Shown: piece after piece, positions 54,055 to 64,000 of the stretch
How the letters are laid out: each line of letters opens with the position of its first letter
Numbering within the stretch: the first letter of the stretch is position 1
Assembly: GCF_001904655.1 (NCBI RefSeq)
Contig: NZ_MRCC01000012.1
Span: 118,932-182,931, forward strand
DNA length: 64,000 nucleotides
Direction: 5' to 3'
DNA from: Chroogloeocystis siderophila 5.2 s.c.1
Lineage (GTDB): Bacteria > Cyanobacteriota > Cyanobacteriia > Cyanobacteriales > Chroococcidiopsidaceae
Made by a program: the position numbers and the translations under genes
Notes under the pieces: model-generated
Database searches by the model: none
What the model was told of the DNA's origin: nothing
The model's input: only the letters and a program-made list of their open reading frames with translations

Positions 54055-54247
54055 GAGGGATTAGTAATGAATCTTAAACTTTTATTAATAAAATCCTATC
54101 AGAATCCATTATATTAAAAAACTTTACAATAGATTGAGGATTTTTAAGCGAGGGAAGAACGAGTTACTCGTTGCTAGTTACTAGTTGTTAGCCACTCTTG
54201 ACACTAATCACTAGCCACTAACCACTAGCCACTAACCACTTACTCCT

Positions 54248-54358
54248 CTATAATTCGCTTTCTTCACCTCCCTGAATTTTGAGCAAGAGAAAACCCAAAA
54301 CGATGCCAACAGGGATCAAGGTGAGGCACAAAATGGTTGCTGTAAACATCTCGCTCAT
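54248..54358 (-). CDS. petM: cytochrome b6f complex subunit PetM
   Basis: 36 aa: MSEMFTATILCLTLIPVGIV followed by LGFLLLKIQGGEESEL, ending TAG at 54248. A single membrane helix, a short cytosolic LKIQGGEE tail, and the length match PetM (subunit VII). AAGGAG precedes the ATG by 8 nt. It is next to ycf39, which is a common cyanobacterial arrangement. The gene is too short for ordinary gene finders. Confidence 0.9.
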   Translation of the reverse strand: MSEMFTATILCLTLIPVGIVLGFLLLKIQGGEESEL

Positions 54359-54544
54359 AACGACGATTCTCCTTCGCTAAATCAATTTCAGTAAACTAGT
54401 ATAAAGAAGTCCACACTCAGGCAAGAGTCAGTCTCTTTCTGAGAAAAATCTAGACTAGTGTAAAGTATTTTAAATCAGTTCGGTGACATAACTCTGCTTG
54501 TTTATTGACTTATACGCAATCATCTAGAGGCTTTTCTATAAAAA

Positions 54545-55672
54545 ATGTCTTTGTTGCAGAATTCGCTTTATGTAGAAGAACGTCCGCGTTTGGCTTTGAC
54601 TTTGGGCGATCCGGCTGGTGTAGGACCAGAAGTGATTTTAAAGGCTTTAGCCGAACCAGAATTTGCGCAAAGCTACGATGTCACAGTTGTTGGAAGTCAG
54701 GCGCAACTCACCAAAACTTACGAACAGTTATGTCAGTGTTGTCGTGACAATTTTGCAAATCCAGAAAAATTAAAAATTTTAGATATTAACACTGAAGATA
54801 CTATCACTACAGGAATCGGCAATGCAGCGAGTGGAGCAGCAAGTTTTGCTTATATGCAAGCCGCGATCGCCCGTACAAAAAGCGGTGAATTTGATGCGAT
54901 CGTCACAGGCCCCATTGCGAAATCTGCTTGGAAAGCCGCAGGCTACAATTATCCTGGGCAAACCGAGTTACTCGCTGAGCTTGCAGATGTGACAAAATAC
55001 GGAATGTTGTTTGTCGCGCGATCGCCCCACACAAATTGGACATTAAGAACATTACTTGCAACAACACACATTCCTCTGCGTCAAGTTGCGGATACGCTCA
55101 CACCAGAACTTCTGACGAGTAAATTAGATTTACTCGTGGAGTGTTTACAGCACGATTTCGGCATAGCACAACCAAGAATTGCGATCGCTGGATTAAATCC
55201 GCATAGTGGAGAGTCAGGACAACTCGGACGCGAAGAACAAGACTGGCTGATTCCTTGGCTGGAAAAAGAAAGATGCGATCGCCCCAAAATTCAATTAGAT
55301 GGTCCCATACCACCAGATACAATGTGGGTAAAACCAAGTCAAGCTTGGTATGGTAAAATCGGCACAGCAATCGCTGCGGACGCTTATCTAGCGCTGTATC
55401 ACGATCAGGGCTTAATTCCTGTCAAACAACTTGCTTTTGACCGTGCGGTAAATACCTCAATCGGTCTTCCTTTTATCCGGACTTCACCGGATCATGGCAC
55501 AGCATTTGATATTGCAGGCAAAGGAATTGCCGATGCTACTAGCATGAAAGCCGCCATACAACTTGCTGCTGAACTAGCTTGTCAAAGAATCTCGTCAAGA
55601 AGTTTTATGCAAATCGGTTCTTCTGATTCTTGCGCCTCTAACTCTCATTCATCACTAGCCACTAGCCACTAA
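54545..55672 (+). CDS. pdxA: 4-hydroxythreonine-4-phosphate dehydrogenase
   Basis: 375 aa. [80 protein letters not shown] and [14 protein letters not shown] are the PdxA motifs with its metal-binding His residues. It makes the B6 precursor in the DXP-dependent route. The C-terminal tail ([17 protein letters not shown]) is unusual, low-complexity and coded by a dispersed repeat; it overlaps the DUF1816 gene end by 18 bp. Confidence 0.95.
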   Translation: MSLLQNSLYVEERPRLALTLGDPAGVGPEVILKALAEPEFAQSYDVTVVGSQAQLTKTYEQLCQCCRDNFANPEKLKILDINTEDTITTGIGNAASGAASFAYMQAAIARTKSGEFDAIVTGPIAKSAWKAAGYNYPGQTELLAELADVTKYGMLFVARSPHTNWTLRTLLATTHIPLRQVADTLTPELLTSKLDLLVECLQHDFGIAQPRIAIAGLNPHSGESGQLGREEQDWLIPWLEKERCDRPKIQLDGPIPPDTMWVKPSQAWYGKIGTAIAADAYLALYHDQGLIPVKQLAFDRAVNTSIGLPFIRTSPDHGTAFDIAGKGIADATSMKAAIQLAAELACQRISSRSFMQIGSSDSCASNSHSSLATSH

Positions 55673-55903
55673 AATCTGTTCTTCAACTGTTAATTCTGTA
55701 GGTTGACATTGCAGCACTTGAACGCAAATTTCTTGACAGCCTTCTTGTTCTATATCCTCAATATATCCAGGTAAAAACGATTGTGCTTCCTGTCTACTCG
55801 CAAAAGGTCCAAAGTAATAAATGACATTCGGTTGAGTAGTCGTAACTTCTACCCACCAATCTAGTTCAACGTGGTTGCTGTTAGCGTCATCTAGTAATTT
55901 CAT
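55655..55903 (-). CDS. DUF1816 protein
   Basis: 82 aa: [43 protein letters not shown]1816 domains are found alone and in phycobilisome-associated CpcD-like contexts; function is unknown. Its last codons overlap pdxA in the opposite strand. Confidence 0.85.
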   Translation of the reverse strand: MKLLDDANSNHVELDWWVEVTTTQPNVIYYFGPFASRQEAQSFLPGYIEDIEQEGCQEICVQVLQCQPTELTVEEQILVASG

Positions 55904-56292
55904 ATATTTGCTCCCTAATGTATAGGTAAGCAGATCCTCAAGTTCTGGTTTGACAATAGCGATCGCGTAGGTTCGAGATTGTAGGGTAAGTTTCCTGAGT
56001 TTAATATCGTGTCAATGTGAAAATCTTGAGAGAAAGCATTCTGGGCTAACCGCTAGAGGCATGTAGGGGTTAACCCAGTTGCATCATATAGAAGGGCAAT
56101 GAGGAGATTTTAGCTTTGATGAACAGCCAATCACCTGACTTAAATACTCAATCTACAAGCTAGGCGTGAAGAAAAGGGAGAAGAAATCGTGAAGAAATCG
56201 GGTATTCTTCAGAAAAGTTCCCCAACTTCATAAAAAATCAGCTTAGTATAAAGAACTTAACATTTTGTTAATAGGCTGTGCAGTGACAGCAT
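55904..56292. other. gene-free region
   Basis: No gene recognised. It holds a HIP1-type site at 55961, AT-rich sequence, and a T-rich tract. The DUF1816 start region is on the left, the convergent end of the response regulator on the right. Confidence 0.5.
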
Positions 56293-56979
56293 TTATTGAT
56301 GTAGCGAGGGTTGTCTAAGGCGATAGCCGACACCGTGAACGGTTTCAATGAAATCGCTTGCAGCGCCTACAGACTTCAGCTTTTGACGGAGAGTCTTGAT
56401 ATGCGCTTTGACAGTATCTTCTTCTGGCGGGTCTTCCAAAGACCAAACGTGTTCAATGATGGCACTACGACTAACAACGCGTCTTCCATTGCGTAAGAGC
56501 ACTTCTAGAAGACTATACTCTTTGGGTGTCAAGTACAAAGGTTTTTCTTCGTAGGTTACTTCATATGTACTAGGATCTAGCCGCAACCCATCCCACTCTA
56601 AAATTGGTGGCGTCTGCGCACTTCCTCGCCGCAGTAGCGCGCGAATCCGCGCAAATAATTCTTGTAAGTCTACTGGTTTGATCACGTAATCATCAGCCCC
56701 TGCGTCTAACCCTGTGACTTTATCTGCAATATTATTTAAAGCAGTTAGCATCAGTACTGGAATCCCATAGCTTTGAGAACGTAGCCGCCTACATAGGCTA
56801 ATACCATCAAGTTTGGGAAGCATCATATCCATAACAATGAGATCGTATGTAACCGTTTTGACTTGTTGCCAAGCGGCTTCCCCATCACTTACCGTATCTA
56901 CTACATACCGCTGCTCAATCAGTGCTGTTGCTAAAATTTCGGCAAGGCTAAGATCGTCTTCGACTATCAGAATCCTCAT
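56293..56979 (-). CDS. OmpR-type response regulator, RppA-like
   Basis: 228 aa. Full receiver: IVEDDLSLAE, phospho-Asp in LIVMDMMLPKLDG, Thr in LMLTALNN, Lys in DYVIKPVDL. The winged helix has YLTPKEYSLLEVLLRNGRRVVSRSAI and VKAHIKTLRQKLKSVGA, ending VHGVGYRLRQ. It resembles RppA/NrsR-type regulators of redox or metal response. No cognate kinase is adjacent. Confidence 0.85.
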   Translation of the reverse strand: MRILIVEDDLSLAEILATALIEQRYVVDTVSDGEAAWQQVKTVTYDLIVMDMMLPKLDGISLCRRLRSQSYGIPVLMLTALNNIADKVTGLDAGADDYVIKPVDLQELFARIRALLRRGSAQTPPILEWDGLRLDPSTYEVTYEEKPLYLTPKEYSLLEVLLRNGRRVVSRSAIIEHVWSLEDPPEEDTVKAHIKTLRQKLKSVGAASDFIETVHGVGYRLRQPSLHQ

Positions 56980-57735
56980 GGAGCAAGATTATTTTTAATA
57001 TCCATTATCAACCAGCTTAAAAAGCAATTAATTTATTAAGTTACTACTGTCGAATACTTTGCTGCAAGTCACACTCGCTTGCTCCACGATTTGTATAGGA
57101 TGTAACCAGGTAGATATTTTATAATTAAGTATTGTGACCGCGGAATGCGGTGAAAGCAGGCACCGGGGTTTAACTCCGGTTTACCGTTCACTTTTGACTC
57201 ACTTAATAATATGGGGATGATTACCGTACAAATATTTTGGAGTTTTATTAGAATTAATTTAAAATTAAATGAGCAAAAGCGCTATAATTATTCACTGTTG
57301 AACTCCTCAATTTAGACTATCAAATATAAATGAAATAAGGGGGTTTTTATTTTAAGTTTTAAGCATTAAAATTATCTCGTATCAAGTTCTGCTAAACACT
57401 AAAAATACATCTGATAGCTGACTATTGCTCATTAAGCTAATTACCAGTTCATGAGTTGCAGAGACACAATATTTTGTTCACATAAATCGATTTCAAGCGA
57501 TCGCTACTCAGGACAGTGAGACACCACGTCTTATATAGTCAAGTCTATAGTACTACTAAATATCATAAATAGGACTTTGCCAAAGCCCTGTATGGGGACA
57601 GCATCCTCAATTTACTTGCAAGATGCGATCGCTTGATTTATAGCTCTAGTCAAGAGAGTTAGGTCATTGTAGAAGAGTGACTTTCCTAACTAGAGTTTAT
57701 AACCTGACCTCTACTACAGTAATTTTATTGAATTG
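56980..57735. other. long gap with a nested-hairpin repeat
   Basis: No gene recognised in 756 bp, AT-rich, with two HIP1-like sites. It carries one full copy of the 58-nt hairpin repeat (57135-57192). Confidence 0.55.
57135..57192 (+). repeat. 58-nt nested-hairpin repeat, copy 2
   Basis: Starts GACCGCGGAATGCGGTGAAA and ends TTACCGTTCACT. The inner stem is CCGGGGT/ACTCCGG-like (CCGGGGTTTAACTCCGG), and the outer stem GTGAA/TTCAC. Same length as copy 1 with about a dozen differences. Confidence 0.65.
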
Positions 57736-58785
57736 CTAATTACTGACAGATTCCGCCAAAGCGGGTGCTTCAGGTTGCAGTAATCCATGTAACAATGACG
57801 CTGGAGGTTGCGAACCATAAGGCCAAGCAAATGCATGACGAAAAGCTGCATTTTGACAAGCTTTCAACTGCTGGAAATCAATAATATCTTGCGTCAGTAA
57901 ATTCTCGTACTCAAAAGGTAAGCGAACATTATGTAATCCAGCGTTGTCAGTACAAATTGCAATATCAACTCCTGCATCAAAACAGCGGTCAAACACAATC
58001 TTAAGCTGTCGCAGGTCTTCTAGAGTTCCCGTTTTAAGATAAGTTGTTGGGCAAACTTCGAGACATTGGTTGCGTCGTGCTAATTCACTGAGTAATTCTG
58101 GATGGCTTAGAGGAATTTGAATGCCGTGTCCGATGCGCATCAAATAAGGCAATAACTCGGGATAACAACCATCTGTTGTTTCGTAAAGATGTCCAGTTGT
58201 ATTGAGATTGAGTGATCGCGCATAATCATACAATGCGATAAACTCGTCAAGTCTTTCTTTGTAGTGAGTATCACCCCCCGCTACATCGATCGCACAAACA
58301 TAATCTCGACTTTGAACCGCCAAATTCACAATCGCCTTATTTACCTCATACGGAAGTCGCGAGTGCATACACAGAATTTGACTTGTGACGATTGGATACT
58401 CTGGCACTCGACTTGCTTTCCCGACAACTGCTACAATTTCTGCCATCTGGTCAATGCGCTCTGATTGACTCAAATGGTCGGGCGTACGCAAGTAAGGCGT
58501 GTAGCGCAATTCTAAATAAGCAAGGTTCTCAAAGATATAAGCACCACGCATCAAGCGATAAATAAAATATGGCAATGTCTCTACGCTTTGTACGCTTTCT
58601 ACCAGTGTATGGAGTTCTAGATACTCATCGAGTGTGTTGCGCGGTTTTGTATAAAACTCTTCAAACTCTTGATACTCAGGAAATTTTTGTCCTAGATTGG
58701 TTGAATGACGTTGAAAGTAGCGCCACAGTACACGCGGTACTACCGAACCTCCCAAATGCCGATGCAATTCTGCATATAATGCCAT
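57736..58785 (-). CDS. adenosine deaminase-superfamily protein
   Basis: 349 aa from the ATG at 58785 (a longer in-frame start at 58806 adds only 7 residues). The metal site is seen in ELHRHLGGSVVP (HxH), with the later His in TTGHLYETTDG, the catalytic Glu-like region and the IGHGIQIPLSHPELL and CTDNAGLHNV segments (Asp for metal). It deaminates adenosine or a related base. Substrate not resolved; the RxLWRYFQR region is unlike classical Add. Confidence 0.8.
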   Translation of the reverse strand: MALYAELHRHLGGSVVPRVLWRYFQRHSTNLGQKFPEYQEFEEFYTKPRNTLDEYLELHTLVESVQSVETLPYFIYRLMRGAYIFENLAYLELRYTPYLRTPDHLSQSERIDQMAEIVAVVGKASRVPEYPIVTSQILCMHSRLPYEVNKAIVNLAVQSRDYVCAIDVAGGDTHYKERLDEFIALYDYARSLNLNTTGHLYETTDGCYPELLPYLMRIGHGIQIPLSHPELLSELARRNQCLEVCPTTYLKTGTLEDLRQLKIVFDRCFDAGVDIAICTDNAGLHNVRLPFEYENLLTQDIIDFQQLKACQNAAFRHAFAWPYGSQPPASLLHGLLQPEAPALAESVSN

Positions 58786-58892
58786 GATCTTGATTAAAAT
58801 TAACAATACAAGTTATTAATTAATCTTAACAATAATCTTCAAATTGGCAATTTTAGGCAGAATCTGTGATTTGAAGGCGATGATGTAAGCTT

Positions 58893-59469
58893 TTAGCCAT
58901 TGGAAACTTGCTGTAAAGCCGCAACCGCTTCTTGTGCTAGTATCTGCGCAGGCAATAGACCGCCAAAAAGCCAAGCATCTTCGTTTCTAAAACTGACTCG
59001 CCTACCGAGGTTCTTTGACATATGCAGGCAACTTCTAGAAATTTTGCTGCATCTGTGCAAGTTGACTTCCTGCGTTAATTTCTGGGTAAGGATTAAATAG
59101 CATTGTTTTAGAAATAGAAGATAGCGTTTGATAAATTCCTGCGTGGCGCTGCTGCACACCTAAAATTAAATCAGGTTTGATTTTAGCGATCGCCTCTAGA
59201 TTTGGTTCTTGGTGTGTCCCGACTTCAACAACTGAATCGACTAACTTTGGCGCAATATTCACATATTTGTTATGGCCAGCAATATCAGCAACTCCTGCAG
59301 GTTGAATTCCCAGTTCTAGCAATTCTCGACATAGACCCACTCTAGTGCGACAACCTTATCTGTCGGATTTAGCTGTATCCCAGTCACTTGCACAACATCG
59401 GCGCGCAGGTCGAATGACTGCGATCGCAACTGGTGTTGCGATGAAAATCGCATTTTTTAAGGGGTTCAT
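58893..59469 (-). pseudogene. FecB/BtuF-like metal-chelate-binding protein, frameshifted
   Basis: An ATG at 59469 opens a hydrophobic leader (NPLKNAIFIATPVAIAV). In shifted frames the mature protein continues: PTDKVVALEWVYVEN, then ELLELGIQPAGVADIAGHNK and NLEAIAKIKPDLILGVQQRH, and finally FRNEDAWLFGGLLPAQILAQ near the end (TAA 58895-58893). At least two frame changes and missing C-terminal sequence make it inactive. Family III periplasmic proteins bind iron siderophore or B12. Confidence 0.75.
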
Positions 59470-61176
<1,707 letters not shown>

Positions 61177-61236
61177 GTCGAAAAAAGCTTTTTAAGATTC
61201 AAAATTTACCGTTTATCGCTTGTTACTTTTAGCAGT

Positions 61237-61908
61237 ATGGAAATCACAGTCGAAGGAAAAAAAAGAGCAGAAGGTAGTAAGCCAAACGCTCTACGTCGTT
61301 CAGGTTTAATTCCTGCCAATTTGTACGGTCACAACGGTACAGAGTCAATTCATCTTACCTTAGAAGCAAAAGCAGTAGAAACGCTGTTAAAACAAGCTTC
61401 AGTCAACAACACACTGATTCAGTTAAATATTAGCGATCTGCCCTGGCGCGGTAAAGCGCTCCTACGGGAAGTTCAACGCCACCCGACTAAAAGATTTCCT
61501 TATCACCTGAGTTTCTTCTCGGTTGCAGCCCAAGATACTGTAGAGGTAGAAGTGCCACTACACTTTGTCGGCGAAGCACCTGGGGTGAAAATAGAAGGTG
61601 GTGCGCTAGATACAGTTTTGACGCATATCCAAGTTCGTTGCGCTCCCGATCGCATTCCTGAAACCATTGAAATTGACGTCTCTAATATGAATATGGGAGA
61701 CGTGCTGTATCTTCGAGAGTTAGTCTTACCCGAAGGTGTTTCCTTGGTAAGCGAAACTAACGATGCTGTCGTTTCTGTCTTAGCACCACAAATTACACCA
61801 GAAATTATTGAAGCCCAAGAAGCCGCAGCTGATGCAGAAATTGCGACAGCACAAGCATCTGAAGCCGAACAGAAAGAACCACAAACCGACGCTGAAACGG
61901 GCGGTTAA
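61237..61908 (+). CDS. rplY: ribosomal protein bL25 (CTC form)
   Basis: 223 aa. N-terminal L25 fold [25 protein letters not shown], then the second TL5/CTC domain [23 protein letters not shown] and [20 protein letters not shown]. The acidic, Ala/Glu-rich tail is usual in the CTC form. It binds 5S rRNA. A strong terminator follows. Confidence 0.95.
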   Translation: MEITVEGKKRAEGSKPNALRRSGLIPANLYGHNGTESIHLTLEAKAVETLLKQASVNNTLIQLNISDLPWRGKALLREVQRHPTKRFPYHLSFFSVAAQDTVEVEVPLHFVGEAPGVKIEGGALDTVLTHIQVRCAPDRIPETIEIDVSNMNMGDVLYLRELVLPEGVSLVSETNDAVVSVLAPQITPEIIEAQEAAADAEIATAQASEAEQKEPQTDAETGG

Positions 61909-61912
61909 TTCT

Positions 61913-61940
61913 GACCGCGGAATGCAGTGTACCGTTCACT
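61913..61940 (+). repeat. nested-hairpin repeat, copy 3 (shortened)
   Basis: GACCGCGGAATGCAGTGTAC followed by CGTTCACT keeps both ends of the 58-nt repeat but has lost the inner hairpin (about 30 nt). It starts 4 bp after the rplY stop. Confidence 0.6.
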
Positions 61941-61963
61941 CCGATTACAGTTTACTATCGTGT

Positions 61964-61991
61964 AAGACCAGAATATTCCTCTGGTCTTTTA
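61964..61991 (+). terminator. rho-independent terminator of rplY
   Basis: AAGACCAG and CTGGTCTT form an 8-bp stem (9-nt loop), followed by a T-run. Confidence 0.85.
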
Positions 61992-62339
61992 TTTATAATT
62001 AACCTGGCAACTATAGTCGCCGCTTAACGAACAAAGTCCAGATGGTGCGTGGACTAATACAAAAATGATTTAAGCATCGGCTTTAGAGGATGTCTCGAAA
62101 GGAGTAAACGGGGTTGTTCAAACCATCCCCTTGCTCGCCGCTAGTTCCTACAACAGAATAAACCCCTAAGTGCGAATTTGGCTTTTCAATCCTGAGGCCT
62201 TCTAAAGTTGAAGTTCCCTGCTTGTAGGAATTTAGAGGGCAAATACCACATGATTAAATCTTCTCAATTATCCTCTCACCTGTATCGCTGCGGTTTCTAC
62301 TAGTAAGCTAAAACAAAAATCTAAAATCTAAAACTTAAA
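61992..62339. other. gap with a dispersed short repeat
   Basis: No gene recognised. 62029-62057 carries the GATGGTGCGT repeat also found at 47384. The region 62085-62230 is unremarkable. Confidence 0.5.
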
Positions 62340-63872
62340 ATGGCATCTCATACTTTACTTCCTGCTTTAATTCAACAAATGATGCAACCGGAGTTTTATC
62401 CGCATCCGGTAAAAGAACCAATCGAACTAATTCAAACTCATGTATCTTATGTGCTACTCACAGGTGATTACGCCTACAAACTCAAAAAGCCTGTGAATTT
62501 CGGTTTTTTGAACTACTCAACCTTGGAACTGCGACAGCATTTTTGTCAGGAAGAGTTGCGGTTGAATCAAAGAGGTGCAGGGGAAATTTATCTAGAAGTT
62601 TTACCCATTACGCAAGAAGAGCAGTATCATCTTGGTGGTGTGGGAAAGCCTGTTGAGTACGTGCTGAAAATGCGACAATTTCCCCAAGAGGCACTATTTC
62701 TCTCGATGTTTGAGCGGGGCGAACTTGATGAAGCTCGTATGGAAGAACTAGGACGCGTTGTCGCACAATACCACGCGCAAACGGCTACAAATGATTATAT
62801 TCGCAAGTTTGGTGAAGTTGAGCAAGTACGCCAATCAATTGATGAAAATTATGACCAGACTGTAAAGTATATTGGTGGTCCTCAAACGCGATCGCAGTTT
62901 GAGGAAACGAAAAAATATACAGACAACTTTTTTGCGCAGCGTCAGCAATTATTTAGCGATCGAATTGCGAATGACTGGATTCGTGAGTGTCACGGCGATC
63001 TGCACTTACGCAATATTTGTTTATGGCATGACAAGATTTTACTTTTTGACTGCATTGAGTTTAATGAGCCGTTTCGCTTTGTCGATGTCATGTTTGATAT
63101 TGCCTATGCAGTCATGGAATTAGAAATGTTACAGCGTCCAAACTTAGGTAATGCGTATTTAAATACTTATATCGAACAAACAGGTGATTGGGAAGGCTTA
63201 CAGGTATTGCCGTTATATCTCAGCCGTCAATCTTATGTCCGTGCTAAGGTTAATTCTTTCTTACTTGACGATCCTGGCGTACCAGAAACAGTCAAACAGG
63301 AAGCTGCAAAAACCGCTGCGGCTTACTACAAATTAGCGTGGGAATATACAAAACCACGTCAAGGTAAACTGATTTTGATGTCAGGGTTATCTGGTTCGGG
63401 TAAAAGTACTGTCGCACGCCAGTTAGCGCGTAACACCAAAGCAGTTCACATTCGTTCGGATGCTGTGCGCAAGCATTTAGCAGGAATTCCCTTATTAGAA
63501 CGCGGTGGAGATGAAGTTTATACAACCGAGATGACGCAAAAAACCTATGCGCGGTTGTTAGATTTGGGTTTGATGTTGGCAACTCAAGGTTACACGGTGA
63601 TTTTAGACGCGAAGTATGATCGCATTTCCCTGCGCCATGAAGCGATCGCCTCTGCACAAGCGCAACAATTACCACTACAAATTATCCACTGTACAGCACC
63701 AATCGAGGTACTACGCGATCGCTTGTCTTCACGCACGGGTGACATTGCAGATGCAACTATAGATTTACTAGAAACGCAGCAAGCAGCCTTTGAGCCTTTT
63801 ACTACTGAAGAACATCTAGTCAAAGAGGTGAATACAACTCAAGAGATAGAATCACAGTTAATGCTAGAGTAA
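62340..63872 (+). CDS. aminoglycoside phosphotransferase-like plus P-loop kinase fusion protein
   Basis: 510 aa. Residues about 1-330 form an APH/choline-kinase-like domain (VLLTGDYAYKLKKPVNFGFL, the catalytic ECHGDLHLRNICLW and the DFG-like FDCIEFNEPFRFVDV). Residues about 345-510 form a P-loop kinase with LMSGLSGSGKSTVARQLA, HIRSDAVRKHLAG, VILDAKYDRISLRHEA. The two-domain protein is common in cyanobacteria, and its substrate is not known. Confidence 0.85.
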   Translation: MASHTLLPALIQQMMQPEFYPHPVKEPIELIQTHVSYVLLTGDYAYKLKKPVNFGFLNYSTLELRQHFCQEELRLNQRGAGEIYLEVLPITQEEQYHLGGVGKPVEYVLKMRQFPQEALFLSMFERGELDEARMEELGRVVAQYHAQTATNDYIRKFGEVEQVRQSIDENYDQTVKYIGGPQTRSQFEETKKYTDNFFAQRQQLFSDRIANDWIRECHGDLHLRNICLWHDKILLFDCIEFNEPFRFVDVMFDIAYAVMELEMLQRPNLGNAYLNTYIEQTGDWEGLQVLPLYLSRQSYVRAKVNSFLLDDPGVPETVKQEAAKTAAAYYKLAWEYTKPRQGKLILMSGLSGSGKSTVARQLARNTKAVHIRSDAVRKHLAGIPLLERGGDEVYTTEMTQKTYARLLDLGLMLATQGYTVILDAKYDRISLRHEAIASAQAQQLPLQIIHCTAPIEVLRDRLSSRTGDIADATIDLLETQQAAFEPFTTEEHLVKEVNTTQEIESQLMLE

Positions 63873-63885
63873 GGTTTCAATTTAG

Positions 63886-63937
63886 TCCCTTCAATAAAAG
63901 GGATTTCTACGACACGAGGATTTTCAGTCCTCTTGTC
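63886..63937 (+). terminator. double hairpin terminator
   Basis: TCCCTT/AAGGGA (63886-63903) followed by GACACGAGGA/TCCTCTTGTC (63911-63937) with one internal mismatch and a T/A-rich tail. Together they probably end the kinase-fusion transcript. Confidence 0.6.
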
Positions 63938-64000
63938 TATTACTTCAGGAGTTACGCAGTTGAGAAAAAAGCGTTGGTGCGCTAGAAAAAAAGGATGAAC

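Overview
The window is cyanobacterial chromosome. The HIP1 octamer GCGATCGC recurs throughout, and several genes are cyanobacterial: petM, ycf39, an NblR-like regulator, and small DUF2949, DUF1816, DUF1499 and DUF5340-like proteins. The gene style resembles unicellular or colonial Chroococcidiopsis/Gloeocapsopsis-type cyanobacteria, but the genus cannot be fixed from sequence alone. No rRNA or tRNA gene was recognised.

1-4.7 kb: M16 peptidase (runs off the left edge), TetR regulator, aminopeptidase P, SDR oxidoreductase, orphan HigA-like antitoxin, TPR/pentapeptide-repeat protein. 5.6-15.1 kb: a nitrogen/amine-flavoured block. It holds a class-I amidotransferase-like gamma-glutamyl hydrolase in an operon with a type III (GlnT-type) glutamine synthetase, a divergent phytanoyl-CoA-dioxygenase-like gene and a family-3 solute-binding protein without signal peptide, a second glutamine-synthetase paralogue, and a DUF3445 (heme-dependent oxidative N-demethylase type) gene. 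Three promoters here carry a GTA-N8-TAC NtcA box 21-22 nt from a -10 element. The second synthetase is dead: it has two frameshifts and a TnpB-only IS605-type insertion whose empty site can be rebuilt. Toxin-antitoxin and acetyltransferase remnants lie around it.

15.3-20.7 kb: small beta-barrel-like secreted protein, ethylene-receptor-type hybrid histidine kinase, MATE transporter divergent from an overlapping gntR-HAD pair with a perfect 9-bp inverted repeat between them. 21.0-33.9 kb: a complete type I-B (MYXAN-like) CRISPR-Cas locus: WYL regulator, cas6, cas3, cas8 (with a probable internal cas11 start), cas7, cas5, a cas4-cas1 fusion, cas2, leader, and a 49-repeat array with a 219-bp internal duplication. 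An identical 22-nt element precedes both the WYL gene and cas4-cas1, which suggests two co-regulated transcription units.

33.9-43.6 kb: a decayed, rearranged stretch with an asnB/DUF1028 deletion scar, mmsA flanked by inverted stem-loop repeats, an unrecognised pseudogene, galE beside an uncharacterised helical-barrel protein, a RemA-like gene with a dead second copy, and an mgtE pseudogene. 44.1-64 kb: mostly housekeeping: lpdA, trpC, a class V (alanine/serine-glyoxylate) aminotransferase, DUF192 lipoprotein, two OmpR regulators, nadK, ycf39, petM (36 aa), pdxA, an adenosine deaminase-like gene, a fecB/btuF-like pseudogene, purA, rplY, and a phosphotransferase-kinase fusion. At least two families of short dispersed hairpin repeats are scattered through the window.
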